In this document: positions 1-9,584 of the stretch, piece by piece
Layout: every line of letters begins with the position of its first letter
How positions within the stretch are numbered: position 1 is the first letter of the stretch
Assembly (NCBI GenBank): GCA_016490735.1
Contig: JAEMWC010000009.1
Location: forward strand, 883,501-947,500
Length of the DNA: 64,000 nt
Direction of reading: 5' to 3'
Source: Pachyseris speciosa
Taxonomy: Eukaryota > Cnidaria > Anthozoa > Scleractinia > Pachyseridae
Translations under genes and position numbers: made by a program
The notes under the pieces: model-generated
What the model was told of the DNA's origin: nothing
What the model saw: the letters and a program-made list of their open reading frames with translations, nothing else
Database searches by the model: none

Positions 1-65
1 AATTCTAAGCACAGTGGTTCTTTTATTTTGACTAAAATCCCGACCTGACAGAACTTCAACATTCA

Positions 66-759
66 TTGCAAGTGCCGGACACTAAGTTATCAAAGACCAC
101 TACAAATGACTGTAAATCAAGCCAAAGGCCAAAACATGATGCCATAGTCTCCGGCCAAATTGGCGAAGCATTCGCGAAATGGTTGACTGGTAGTCATGGG
201 AGTTGCAAGAAAGATCGCACAGCTCAACAAATAGTGAAGTGTTTGACGCAATCGGAAAGTACATTCACCCGACGCGCTATCATCAAATCGTACAAACGCA
301 GCGACAGCTCACTAGCGAAGAGCAAAGGTTTTGTCGGAAGATCAGAAACACAGCTCAGCCGTCGGCAAAGTTCACTATCAAAAGCAAAGGTCGCGCGAGG
401 TTGCTGTGAAGGCTCACGAGTGTCTGCAAAAGCTGCAAGGTACCAAAGGTTCTGAGGCGGATAAGGAGGTGAACAATAGGTTTAGCGATTCAACTTTGAG
501 TTTTGCTGCACTGAAAGCACAGAATCGAAAAGTGTGCGCTCGTAGAGGGATGCCCCACCGACAAACCGATTACGAATCCAAAGAAGCCATCGTCGGCTGT
601 TGAAATTTACTACGGACGAAGACGAGTTTCTAAAGAAGGGGATTGATAAGCACGGATTTGGACAATGGACTGCTATTTTGAGACATGCCGACTACAACTT
701 TCAGGAAGGAAGAATGGCCGATTCTTTGAAGAAAATGGCTGGACTAAAGCTTTTGTAAA
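66..759 (+). pseudogene. Decayed tyrosine-recombinase-like element gene with C-terminal Myb/SANT domain
   Basis: Pieces in different frames look like one mobile-element protein family. The N-terminal piece (about 150-270) reads KKDRTAQQIV, which I recognise as the SAM-like DNA-binding start of Crypton-type tyrosine recombinases in cnidarian genomes. A middle piece (about 380-470) reads SREVAVKAHECLQKL. The last piece (601-759) reads FTTDEDEFLKKG, then HGFGQWTAIL and ADSLKKMAG, ending in TAA: a Myb/SANT-like domain with aromatic residues near the expected positions. The catalytic core (Arg, His-x-x-Arg, Tyr) is not visible, so the copy is internally deleted and frameshifted. Presumed original role was integration and DNA binding of the element. 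Family assignment is from memory of motifs, not a search. Confidence 0.5.
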
Positions 760-843
760 ATAGACAGGATACCAAAGAGAGAGACACAGTATAAAGAGGC
801 TTCAATGTGCAACGTTTCTGAGGCATTTCTAAGAACGCTCAGT

Positions 844-2445
844 TTAAGCTTGCGTATGAAAGAAACCTGTCAAGGTCTTTTGCTTCTTTGATCTTCCCTG
901 ACTTTGAGGTAGGGGCCTCTTCGCTCGAGTGGTCTTTGCTGGAGGGTGCAGCCGGAACATGATAGGAAAAGGTGGACGGGGAGGTTCCTTGCGAAGGCGT
1001 GGAACGTACGAGGGTGTTTTCGGCGTCATAAACACATCTTCGTCTTCTTTATCACCTGCTGCGATTCTGGGCGGAGTATGGAAACACTGACTGACTGGAT
1101 GGATGATAAACGGCACAGGCGTGCAGACGTCCCGGATTAAATTGACACAAGAAGGGTTCACAAGCTGGTTCCTGAGGCACAGCCTCTTTCGCTCCTCTAC
1201 AGCACCTGGCAACTTGAGCGTTTTGTGGTTCTCGAGGTAGGGGCGCAGCTTGTCACAGTTGATTTCAAGGAGACATTTCATCGTCTTTCGCTCCTCTTCA
1301 TCCTTTGTTTCTTCCATTATTGTGTTTTGCTCCGTTATCTCGTTCTCCACGTTCATATCCTCTCCTTCTCCTAACAGCGTTGTTGTTCTTCGCGTTGTCG
1401 TTCTCTTTCCAGGGAATTCGGCAGTGCTTCGTCGGGGTAAGTGATGAGTTGACTCGCCTGCGACGAAACGACAATGCCCAGTTGCACCAGCCCTCTTTGG
1501 AAACTGGGCAAGCGTTGGTCCCGCCTGGCTTTGGTCCCGTTGCCTCTCCTCCAAGTTTCCTAGTAGCATCTTGAGGTGACGATGCCTCAAACGTCCTTCA
1601 GTGGCCTTTTCAAGTTCACTGCGGAGCGTTGTGATCTCGCAGGCATCGCTGTCATCTTCTGTGGCGTCTGCGTCGTTTTGGGAGGAAGCGGGCGATGACT
1701 GAATCCCACTAGTCTGACTACACTCCGGTTCGTTACAATCCTCGACTTCTTCATCAATTAACGACACTGTCAGCATGTTACGCAATTCCTCTTCTAGCAA
1801 ACTGGTTTCGTGCTAAGCGAGCGTGGGTATGGGACTGCACTGACTGCTGCCGGCGATATCCTGCGCCCACACAATGCAGTCCAGAGCATGTTTCTTGAGC
1901 CACTTGTTTGCCTCCGGATTCACACGAGGAAGGCTGTTGAAGTGGTATTTGCGCTGCCGTTTATCCATAGCTGCATTGTGAGCCACTCCAACATCCATCT
2001 CTGTCTGGCAAGTGACGTACACTGACCCATGACAGTGAAAACCTTCAGCTTTCTTTCATTTCACATCGTGGGACAGTATTTTTCAGTCATCCACGTCGAG
2101 AACGCCCGAATATGCCTCATCCAGGAAGATGACCTCTGTCGAGGAGTCAATCATGGATTTGTTAAAGCTTTTCTGCTTTGTCACACGGGTAATGCGGTTG
2201 AAGGGAACAATCTGAAATACAGGAGCGAAGAGACTGGTCTGTCCACTGTCCGCTGAGCCAATTGCACATGGCACAGGCTGTTTGTGCCCTTTGGGGCGAA
2301 ACAAGGCCAGGAAATCTGCACAGAACTGACATTTTTCTTCGGAGAGACTGTTCCTTAGAATTCCTTCAAAATACTTTGGTTGCTGTTCTTGGAGTCTGTC
2401 AAAATCTACGAAAGTTCGTGGAGTCGTGGCGCCCCTCTGTTCCAA
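844..2445 (-). pseudogene. Broken P-loop NTPase (SF3-helicase-like) gene ending in a PCNA-binding PIP box
   Basis: One minus-strand frame runs from 2445 to 844 and is interrupted by three in-frame stops (near 2085, 2055 and 1812), without a frameshift. The first part has a degenerate Walker A (GSADSGQTS; the usual Lys is Gln), a Walker B (VIFLDEA) and, downstream, YVTCQTEMD at the place where SF3 helicases carry motif C. The C-terminal 318 residues are acidic then proline/basic-rich and end RSKKQKTLTGFFHTQA. QKTLTGFF matches the PIP-box pattern QxxLxxFF after a basic stretch, which would recruit PCNA. A plausible acceptor (ttctttggaacag) precedes 2445. Inference: a replication-type protein of a mobile or viral-derived element. 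The gene is dead, and what family it belongs to is uncertain. Confidence 0.5.
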
Positions 2446-2840
2446 AGAAAAACAACAATAAAGTAAACATGATATTGATATAGGTTACGCAAAAAGGGCG
2501 TAGCCCCTGTAGGCAGACACTTAGTGTGAAAAATTTATTGCAAACATTAATTCCACCGGTCCCTTCTGAAGGGATCACTCTAAAACGGCACGTTTTTTAA
2601 CGCATCGACTCGATCGCATTGACCTACACCCTTGCTTACGACTTAAATTATGCTATTTGCCACATTGACATGATTTTTGTTTTTGAGCATTCTCATCAGT
2701 CTTGAGCTTCAGTTTAGATGCGACAATAATAAACTAATCTAGTTTGTTCTACACCCTTATATGTTGAGGCGTGCATTTCTTCTCACCTGTGATTGTGAAA
2801 TAATTCCCTGCACAAACGATCGGCTGGAAAAACTCTAAAA
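2446..2840. other. Non-coding stretch between NTPase gene pieces
   Basis: AT-rich, no open frame and no clear repeat. On the minus strand it could be an intron, because its left end carries a pyrimidine-rich acceptor. A matching donor near 2840 is not convincing. Confidence 0.3.
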
Positions 2841-3271
2841 CTATCCATCTTGCACTTCGATCAGGTCTTTGTTGATCTTGAGTTGTGGTATTACGGATCT
2901 TTCTGGCTCACTCAATATGGGAAGAAAACGCTGGATGCTTTGCAGCAGACGATCTTTAAGGGCTTCGTTTTCCATTAGCTTGTTCAGAAAGGTTTTCATG
3001 GTGCACAGATGCAGAAAACTGAATTGTGATTTTGGCTCGTTTTTGTAAACGTCCTGCGATAGATGGCAAAGTTGAGTTTCTTCATAGCAAGCTGTGTATC
3101 CTTGCAAAGAACTGTAGTCTGGCACGATGGTGGTTTGCGCAGAGCCTCGAAATTATCCAACCCGAACGTGTCCAACATAAGACCAGCGAAACGCAGTGCC
3201 GTGATGGAAGCCATCATTGTCCTCGACGACAACTCGGAGATGGAGGACGTTTTCCGTTGTGGCTGACTCAT
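2841..3271 (-). pseudogene. Upstream fragment probably belonging to the same NTPase gene
   Basis: Two overlapping minus-strand frames (3271-2996 and 3125-2841) appear to be one protein split by a frameshift near 3000. The first starts MSQPQRKTSSISELSS and ends around the switch; the second continues LMENEALKDRLLQSIQRFLP and ends DLIEVQDG. No catalytic motif is visible. It sits upstream of, and on the same strand as, the broken NTPase gene, separated by about 395 bases (2446-2840) that may be an intron, since an acceptor-like sequence precedes 2445. I do not recognise the domain; linkage to the NTPase is inference from position. Confidence 0.35.
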
Positions 3272-3380
3272 GGGAGGATTCGTTTATATCCAGTTCATTT
3301 TGAAGAGCCCTGCCATTAAGAAAACGTTTTTTCCTGAGTTCTGCGTCGGCCCATGCTACCTACATGCTCACTGTTGAGTT

Positions 3381-3625
3381 GTGAGCAAGGCTTGCTACAT
3401 CGGTGAAACTAGCCGACATTTCTCTACGCTTGTCCACGAGTACTTATCATTGGACAGATCCTCTCACGCCTTTAAACATTTTCAATGTTCAGAGTCTTGT
3501 CGTAGCTCTTGCTCACCAGCTTGTTTCAAAGTTTTAGACTCTACTAAATTTCTACTCAATTTCAAGTTAAGCTTTAAAGTAAAGCTTTAAAGTAAAGCTT
3601 TTAAGTTAGGAATCTATGTACATCA
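3381..3625 (+). pseudogene. GIY-YIG endonuclease fragment of a Penelope-like element
   Basis: The + strand reads CYIGETSRHFSTLVHEYLS, then SSHAFKHFQCSESCRSSC, then CFKVLDS. The YIGET core followed by an Arg/His helix and Cys-rich tail is the GIY-YIG endonuclease layout that closes Penelope-like retroelements. Only the endonuclease end is present; there is no reverse transcriptase upstream. It stops near 3625, where another retroelement fragment begins on the other strand. Confidence 0.55.
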
Positions 3626-3629
3626 AATG

Positions 3630-3757
3630 GTTTGAATAAAAATAAAAATAAAACTAGCAATCCCTAGCTTCACAAGCCATCCATCTAACCTTTTGCTTAC
3701 TCCTCCAAGCGCACCAACAACTATCGGTACCACTTCTACATGTCTGATACCCCATAA
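3630..3757 (-). pseudogene. C-terminal fragment of an R4/Dong-like retrotransposon protein
   Basis: The minus strand reads GIRHVEVVPIVVGALGGVSK and RLDGWLVKLGI. This matches the tail found in the larger minus-strand element at 4380-4600 (WNMRTVQVVPIVVGSLGSVT). It is a second, much shorter copy of the same family. It also abuts an (ATT)n tract (3758-3779). Confidence 0.55.
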
Positions 3758-3779
3758 ATTATTATTATTATTATTATTT
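3758..3779. repeat. (ATT)n microsatellite
   Basis: Short run of ATT/TTA trinucleotides directly beside the R4/Dong-like tail fragment. Confidence 0.9.
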
Positions 3780-3782
3780 TTA

Positions 3783-4068
3783 TAATCGTATCTATAACAA
3801 ATTTCTCGATCGTGATTGGTTTGCCGCGCGCCTATTTGTCACGTAATCGACGCGCGATCACGTGGGTGTCCAATTACAAGTATCCCATTTGAACTTTTGT
3901 AATTGGATACCCACGTGATTTTCACGTCAATTACGCGCGCTTTAATGGCTTCCTTTGCAAACGTTTCATGCAGTTTTCAAAACATATGGAAAGCGCTACA
4001 GACGTTTTCGCTCAAAAGACCTTCCCAAAAGAAATTTTTAGTTCCGAAATTTGTTATAGATACGATTA
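3783..4068. mobile_element. MITE, ~22-bp TIRs, probable TA target
   Basis: Left end taatcgtatctataacaaat is the inverse of the right end (4047-4068). A second, internal inverted pair (about 3857-3879 and 3897-3920) begins atcacgtgggtgtcc, so the element can fold twice. No coding capacity. TA occurs at both borders. Confidence 0.75.
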
Positions 4069-4072
4069 ATTA

Positions 4073-4210
4073 GTAATTGGACTTCGTGTCGTACAATTCA
4101 GGAAGTAATCGCGCTCGTATTTTCAAATCAGCCTCGCGCTTCGCGCTCGTCTGATTTTGAAATTACTCGCGCGATTACTCCCTGAAATGTACTCCACTCG
4201 GTCCAATTAC
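4073..4210. mobile_element. Small palindromic MITE
   Basis: Ends gtaattggac and gtccaattac are exact inverses. Homology of the arms runs about 50 bp inward (aagtaatcgcgc against gcgcgattact). About 138 bp, no ORF. It sits between the preceding MITE and an (ATT)n tract. Confidence 0.75.
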
Positions 4211-4216
4211 TATTAC

Positions 4217-4277
<61 letters not shown>

Positions 4278-4278
4278 C
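4211..4278. repeat. (ATT)n microsatellite at the 3' end of the R4/Dong-like element
   Basis: About 65 bases of TTA/ATT. On the minus strand this is (TAA)n following the retrotransposon's 3' region, either its tail or the target microsatellite. Confidence 0.9.
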
Positions 4279-4379
4279 AGCTTTTTGAACTGGATGATCT
4301 TTTTCCGGTTTGCTTCCTAAGGGAGCGGGTCATAGCCCATGACCAAAGGTCCCTTAGAGTTTTCTCCTTACTTTAGAGC

Positions 4380-4951
4380 TCCAACACCTTTCTCAAAATC
4401 CTTGCCGTTCCCAGTAACGTAGTTTTCTGGAGTAATGAAATACTAATTTTGTCATTCAACTTTCCCAACTACTTGACCAAATTTTTTGTTACACTTCCCA
4501 ATGATCCTACAACAATTGGTACCACCTGCACAGTTCTCATGTTCCACATTCTTGCAATTTCTCTTTTAAGATCCTGATACAAACTTCTCATTCTCCTTTT
4601 CAACAATTCTTTTATTCGCTGGTACGGCAATATCAATAATAGTGCACTTTCTCTCCTGTTTATTTACAACTACAATGTCCAGTCTTCTGGCTTCAATGAC
4701 ATGATTACACTCCATGTTCACGTCCCACAGTAGTTTAACGTCGTCGTTTCCACTTACACTGTCAGGTGCGTGTTCATACCACTTATCCTTCTTTTCCAGA
4801 TGATATTTCACACACAACCTCCAATGAACTACTTTTGCCACACTGTCATGTCTCTGTTTGTATTCCCTTTGGGCCAGCTTTTTACACTCACAGACAATAT
4901 GGTTTACACTCTCACCTTTCTTGTCACATAGCCTACATAATGGGATTCCAG
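4380..4951 (-). pseudogene. Retrotransposon C-terminus: CCHC finger and restriction-like endonuclease
   Basis: Reading from 4951, the frame gives CRLCDKKGESVNHIVCEC, a Cys-x2-Cys...His-x3-Cys knuckle. It continues to RRLDIVVVNK and CTIIDIAVPANKR, the (R/K)PD...D core of restriction-like endonucleases with Pro changed to Leu. A tail YQDLKREIARMWN and VVPIVVGSLGSV follows in the next frame. It joins the upstream RT piece through a frameshift near 4950. In intact elements this enzyme nicks the target. Confidence 0.65.
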
Positions 4952-5785
4952 TGTTTTGTCAATATGGTAATTACAGAGTTAGTCCTAAGGGCTTGTTCGT
5001 GGCCTGCACAAATAAGTGCCTCTGTTTGGATCTTCAAGTCTGCTTTTCGCAGCCAGCTCCACGATTCTTCTACATGCGTCGTTTCTGATATTTCTCTTAC
5101 AAATTGACCATGCAGCCTTTTTTCCTTCCAACTGTTGAGTATCTCATTGTACCAAGATGTCTTGAATTCATCTTTGCTCACTGTTTCCTCACTCCTAATT
5201 ACACTAGTAGACCTTACCTCTTGCAGCAGGACTTCCAGAGAATTCTTCACATAACATCCTAAGCTGTTTTCCCCACTTCTCACACATCCCTCACAGCTTA
5301 TCAGTCCCCGGCCTCCATTCACCCGTGACACATACAACCTATCAATATCGCTCTTTGGACGAAAAGCACCAATCATTGTCGATACCTTTCTAGTCATTTT
5401 ATCCAATGTTTTTTAGCTCCTCCTTTGTCCATCTTATACCTGCTCCATACCTCAGTACAGAGACTGCCCAGGTGTTAATGGCGTTAAGTTTGGTCTTTCC
5501 ATTCAATTTTGATTTCAACACAAGCTTCAGCCTTCTTTTGTACTCTCTCACAAATCGTTTTTTCATCTCCTTTTCCCTCATCATATCCACCTCAAGAATC
5601 CCTAAATATTTATACCCTTCTTCCTCAATTTTTCTCATTATCCGCCCATCCAAAAGGGTGATACCATCAAATCTCACCTTCTTTCCTCTTTTCATTAACA
5701 ACACGCCACACTTCTTCAACCCAAACTCCATTCCAATGTCCTCACTAAACACCTGTACAGTTTGTACCACTGAATCTCCCGCATT
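4933..5785 (-). pseudogene. Retrotransposon reverse transcriptase, thumb and post-RT region
   Basis: Two minus-strand frames. The first (5785-5399) starts VVQTVQVFSEDIGMEFGLKK, the segment that normally follows the YADD-type motif, and runs to NTWAVSVLRYGAGI. The second (5406-4933) reads DKMTRKVSTMIGAF, DRLYVSRVNGGRGL and EENSLGCYVKN-like sequence. The catalytic Asp pair should lie just upstream but is lost at the 5785 breakpoint. Confidence 0.65.
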
Positions 5786-6847
5786 TTCAAGTGAGGGAGG
5801 GGACTAACTCTAAGAATTATTAAAACGCATATAATTCCATTTAATTCATAAGCTCTACCCAGCAGTTAACATATTTTGTTAACTCAATCTAGTGATATCC
5901 TTTTTTACACTTTTCAACTCAATTCAAGCATTTAGAGAAAGGGGTTAGTGACAAAATAAACTTTGGAATCACATTTTACGTAATCTGTAAACGAAGGTAG
6001 AGTTTGTTTCATTTATTCGCTTACTGTCACGAAATAGGATTCTCTGAAGTACCGAAATTCCTTTTTCGATTGTCGTTACGACCAACAAATTCATTTGCCA
6101 CGTCAGTAAGGCAAAGTTTGTCTATTCTGTCTTTGTGAGTGTTTACTGAGTACTGTGAGATTACTGAACCTTTCTTGAGTCTTTTCTTTCAGCCTTTTTA
6201 GAGTAACTGTGCAAAAGTTACTTTCACAGTCAACATAGAACACTTTAAAACGTGCCTTATCTCTAGAAGTTACCCGAAGAAAATGCATGGTGGAACAGAT
6301 ATTCTCAGAAGTTAACTATGCAGATAGAAAACAGCTCTAACACAGCAACAAACAGAGAACGCACAAGAAGCTTTTACCCTTCGTGGCACAATTTCAACCA
6401 TCTTTACCCTGTTTGAAAAAAAAAATACTAATGGACAAATGGCATCTAAAACAAGAACAACCATTACTCAGAGAGATCATCAAGGAACCTCCCTTGATTT
6501 CTTATAGAAAAGGAAAATCTCTCAAAGATGTGCTTGTTAAAGCAAAACTATAAAGGCCGTGAATAACAGAAAAGGCACACAGCAGGTGTCGCGTTGGTCT
6601 GTCAACCCCATTTTAATCACCAAGATAGTTGTTTTAAAATTTATTCCATTAGACAGGATCGAAAGGAACCAATCATAAATTTGGATGTTTTCCCGCAAGG
6701 TCCGCCACCTTTAGCCAAGCGCTATTATTCCATGAAAGTACCTTTTTTGGATATGTCTTTTACTTAATTTATTATTTTTTCCACAAAAAGTGGGGGGGGG
6801 GGGCCTGCCCCCCCCCGGCCCCTCCCCCTGCGCGGTCCCTGAGTCAT
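5786..6847. other. Foreign block replacing the RT palm, containing a Penelope-like fragment
   Basis: About 1.06 kb lies between two pieces of the R4/Dong-like RT. It does not encode the missing palm. It includes a + strand scrap of a Penelope-like ORF (6430-6552) and a G/C homopolymer patch near 6792-6820 (13 G, then C runs). No clear terminal repeats at its borders; it may be a rearrangement or filler DNA, not one clean insertion. Otherwise I see nothing in it. Confidence 0.5.
6430..6552 (+). pseudogene. Penelope-like ORF fragment
   Basis: The + strand reads DKWHLKQEQPLLREIIKEPP, then ISYRKGKSLKDVLVKAKL and a stop. ISYRKGKSLKDxLVxAKL is a stretch I recognise from Penelope-like proteins in cnidarian genomes. 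Too short for more. Confidence 0.45.
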
Positions 6848-7626
6848 ACATATTATCAGCAAGTATTCCTGTTGTTAGCTTCCACATCAGAGGTAGCCAG
6901 GATATCGCTCTAAAAATTATCGACTGCAATACCATTAGCAGAATCTTTTTGGCATAAGACTGTCCTGCCATAAGTCAACCATTCGGGTAACCTGGCAGTT
7001 CCGTTTAAAAGTTCATTAAGTTGGCTCGCGATTCTGTCATGCTTCGTATCCAGTCTTTTGATCCAAAACCTCTGAACACCATCCCAACCGGGAGCTTTCC
7101 AACGTGGAATTTTCTTACATTGTTTCTTGACCATCACCTCGGATATTCCTAGAGCTTCCTGTTGGTCATAATCCCTCTCTCCCTTTAACCCCTCCAACCA
7201 GTCCGCCGTCCGGTTATGCTCCTCTTCCACCCCCCAAATACCATTCCAAAAACGCTTACTTTCTTCAGCATCAGGGATCACACTTTCACCATTAATTTCC
7301 CCGTTCAATTCTTCATAGACCTTTTCCTGATCAGTCACAAAGAACCAATTTTGTCTGTATTGTGTTTTTCTTTGTTCATATCGTTTGATTTTTGCACTCT
7401 TCGCCAACAACTTTTTGTTTAAGTTCTTCAATTACCAATAATAGCCCCTTTCTTTTAATGTTTTATTTATTTTCCAGTTCTTTAACCTTTCGTTTTGATT
7501 TGATTTCTCCTCCTTTTCCCTCTCCAACATGTTCATTTCCCTCCTTATTCTCTTAATATCTCCCTCGATTCTTCTTTTCCACCATGGTTCCACTTTCTTA
7601 CCTCTCATCGGCTTTTTTAGGCCCAA
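6848..7626 (-). pseudogene. Retrotransposon linker and N-terminal reverse transcriptase
   Basis: The piece at 7626-7432 reads [18 protein letters not shown], a basic helix upstream of RT. 7431-6910 contains KIPRWKAPGWDGVQRFWIK, the RT motif 1 'K..GPDG'-like signature of LINEs, then RTVLCQKD and AVDNF. After a frameshift the next segment is WLPLMWKLTTGILADNMYD. It ends at 6848, where the foreign block begins. Confidence 0.65.
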
Positions 7627-7831
7627 CTGTCTTGCAACCCATATACTATAGCAGCTTTGATCAGATTGTTTGATTCAGTAATTTCCTTTGTCGCCACATG
7701 CTTAATTGCCTTGTTTACTTTCCTAGTTTCTTCTTCCAATCTTTTCTTGTCAACTTTCTAAATGAATAACCATAGTTCTTTCCTACACCCTCAGTGATGA
7801 TATGTCTTATTTGGTCTATAATTGTCCTCTC

Positions 7832-8338
7832 TTAAGGTGGTATCTCCTCGGTCTCATTCACAACAAAATCAACATTTTGCCCATTTTCCAAGCCCCCCTC
7901 TACCTCATCCACCACATTTTGGTCCATATCAGCGCTCCTTGTAACATTTTCTATCTCATGACTTTCCTCACCTTCCTGCTCTATCCTCCTCTGTATCGTC
8001 TCTAGTTCCAGCTCGGAGAGCCAACCATTCTTTCTTATTGCCCTTGCCTGGTCAGAAATTCTTTGCTCAGTGGAATCAAAAATTCCCCTTTCTCTCCACT
8101 CCCTGAACATTCTTCGTGTATAACCTCTTATTGGTACCCCATTCTCATGTACAGGCCTACTTCGATAGTAGCATTCCATAACTACGATATTTACTAGCTT
8201 GGTCCATTGCATCCGAGCAGTAGTTTGATAACGACCGGATCCCCGTTGCTGGGCCGAGGAGTACCTGCCGAGCGATACACCTTCACTGGTAGTTCCGGTC
8301 TCATTCACGCCGTTGTCTGATAAATTATCATTAGACAT
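7832..8338 (-). pseudogene. Retrotransposon N-terminal ORF segment
   Basis: 168 residues starting MSNDNLSDNGVNETG immediately inside the (ATT)n border. Contains YQTTARMQWTKLVNIVVMEC, SRPVHENGVPIRGY and QRISDQARAIRKNGWLSELE, a helix-rich block found ahead of the RT in this element type. No zinc finger is visible here. The 205 bases down to 7626 hold frame-disrupted continuation. Confidence 0.5.
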
Positions 8339-8342
8339 TTTT

Positions 8343-8345
<3 letters not shown>

Positions 8346-8412
<67 letters not shown>
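8346..8412. repeat. (ATT)n microsatellite at the 5' border of the R4/Dong-like element
   Basis: About 65 bases of ATT. With the tract at 4211-4278 it brackets the retrotransposon. Confidence 0.9.
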
Positions 8413-8414
<2 letters not shown>

Positions 8415-8993
8415 AACCATACCCGTAGTACCCGGTAAACTTGATTTACACTCAAACAACCGAATGGACTGAGTCTACAACAATTATTAGTATTCAATTC
8501 ATACCCGTAGTCTACGCTTATTACGCTGTACGGTCCTCAGAACCAAGAGGATCTAAGCATCGGGTCTATGTATCATTTTCTATTAATGTTATTCAGGCCA
8601 TATACGCCCTACACGCAAAATTAGATATGCGCTTGAAGATCACGGCAAAAGATGTGGGACAATTAGTAGAACTATCCTGTTTACTTCAGCAAGTGAATGT
8701 TATAACCATTTTAACGTGTTCTACGGGTATGAACTGAATAACGAATTAAGGAAACAAATGAACAAAGCGTTTGAGTGCTCCTCACGGTAGTTATAGGGAA
8801 TAACAATTTTGGCGTATCCTACGCGTATGAACAAAATGCACAAAAATGTAACTTTATTGTCCGTCCTCTTCTATATTCCTTAAGTTTCTCTCCAATAACC
8901 AATGTTAAATACATAGCGGGTATAATGCAAACAACGTATTTTAAGAAGATAAACAATCGAAAGAAGATAGAAACCAAGAAATATGGAAAACGA

Positions 8994-9024
<31 letters not shown>

Positions 9025-9299
9025 TTGTTTTGTTTCTTTTTTTTTTTTTAGTTTCATTTTTGTATATGTTCAAGATAAAGGTGTTAACGTACCAGTGTTA
9101 GATTGTGTGAAAATGCCGTTAGTAAAGGTGGCAGGGTTGAGAGCTGGTTGATGTTTCTCAACAATCTACTTTCTCCTAAAGGAGAACACATGTGCAGTCT
9201 TCCTGATGCTAAAGTATGTCGCAAATGTCTAAGCCAATAATTGCAATGGTCAAGGACTTTTTTAAGAAAACAGTTTTGTTTTTGTATTCCTTATTACAG
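8413..9299. other. Non-coding, upstream of first recognised Ig exon
   Basis: No gene seen. It holds a CTT/TTC tract (about 8993-9027) followed by a T run, and repeated 'tacccgtagt' words around 8420-8510. Presumed intron of the receptor gene. Confidence 0.4.
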
Positions 9300-9584
9300 A
9301 TCCTCCTGAGTTTACAACTCAGCCACAGAGTCTGACAGCAACAGAAGGAGGCGACGTCGTTTTGTCCTGTAATGCGAGTGGAAATCCACAACCGTCTTTT
9401 TCATGGACCAAAGATGGGACTACTGTCAATACGAATGCCAATCCCAGGATCACTTTATCATCACAAAACAAGCAGTTGACTATAACGAATGTGAGTAAAT
9501 CAGACGGCGGACAATACCGATGCATAGCAAACAACATAATTGGGTCTCCAGTTACCTCCAATGCTGCTACACTTGATGTGCAGT
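9300..9584 (+). CDS. Receptor exon: Ig domain 1 (of those visible)
   Basis: 285 nt, acceptor ttattacag, donor T|gtaagt, phase 1-1. Encodes an I-set Ig domain beginning [12 protein letters not shown]: Cys24 (LSCNAS), Trp36 (FSWTKDG) and Cys75 (GGQYRC). N-linked sequon NAS at 25-27. The usual Asp-Ser-Gly before Tyr is SDGG here. About 90% like the next Ig exon, including the first ~40 bases of the following intron, so the two arose by exon duplication. More Ig exons may lie upstream of the window. Confidence 0.85.

Larger units (their letters stand above)
4279..8340 (-). mobile_element. R4/Dong-like non-LTR retrotransposon, degenerate, within a TAA microsatellite
   Basis: Minus-strand pieces follow the order of a single-ORF, site-specific LINE: N-terminal ORF (8338-7832), linker (7626-7432), reverse transcriptase start (7431-6848), RT palm/thumb remainder (5785-4952), then a CCHC zinc finger and a restriction-like endonuclease (4951-4380). 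Both borders are TAA microsatellites (4211-4278 and 8346-8412). R4-clade elements such as Dong of Bombyx are known to insert into TAA repeats. The copy is dead: frameshifts, stops and a ~1.06-kb foreign block (5786-6847) that replaces the catalytic palm. Clade assignment is from motif layout plus the target. Confidence 0.65.

Noticed and set aside
8819..9101. Frames over the CTT tract
   Set aside because: Low-complexity Glu/Ser runs from a microsatellite.
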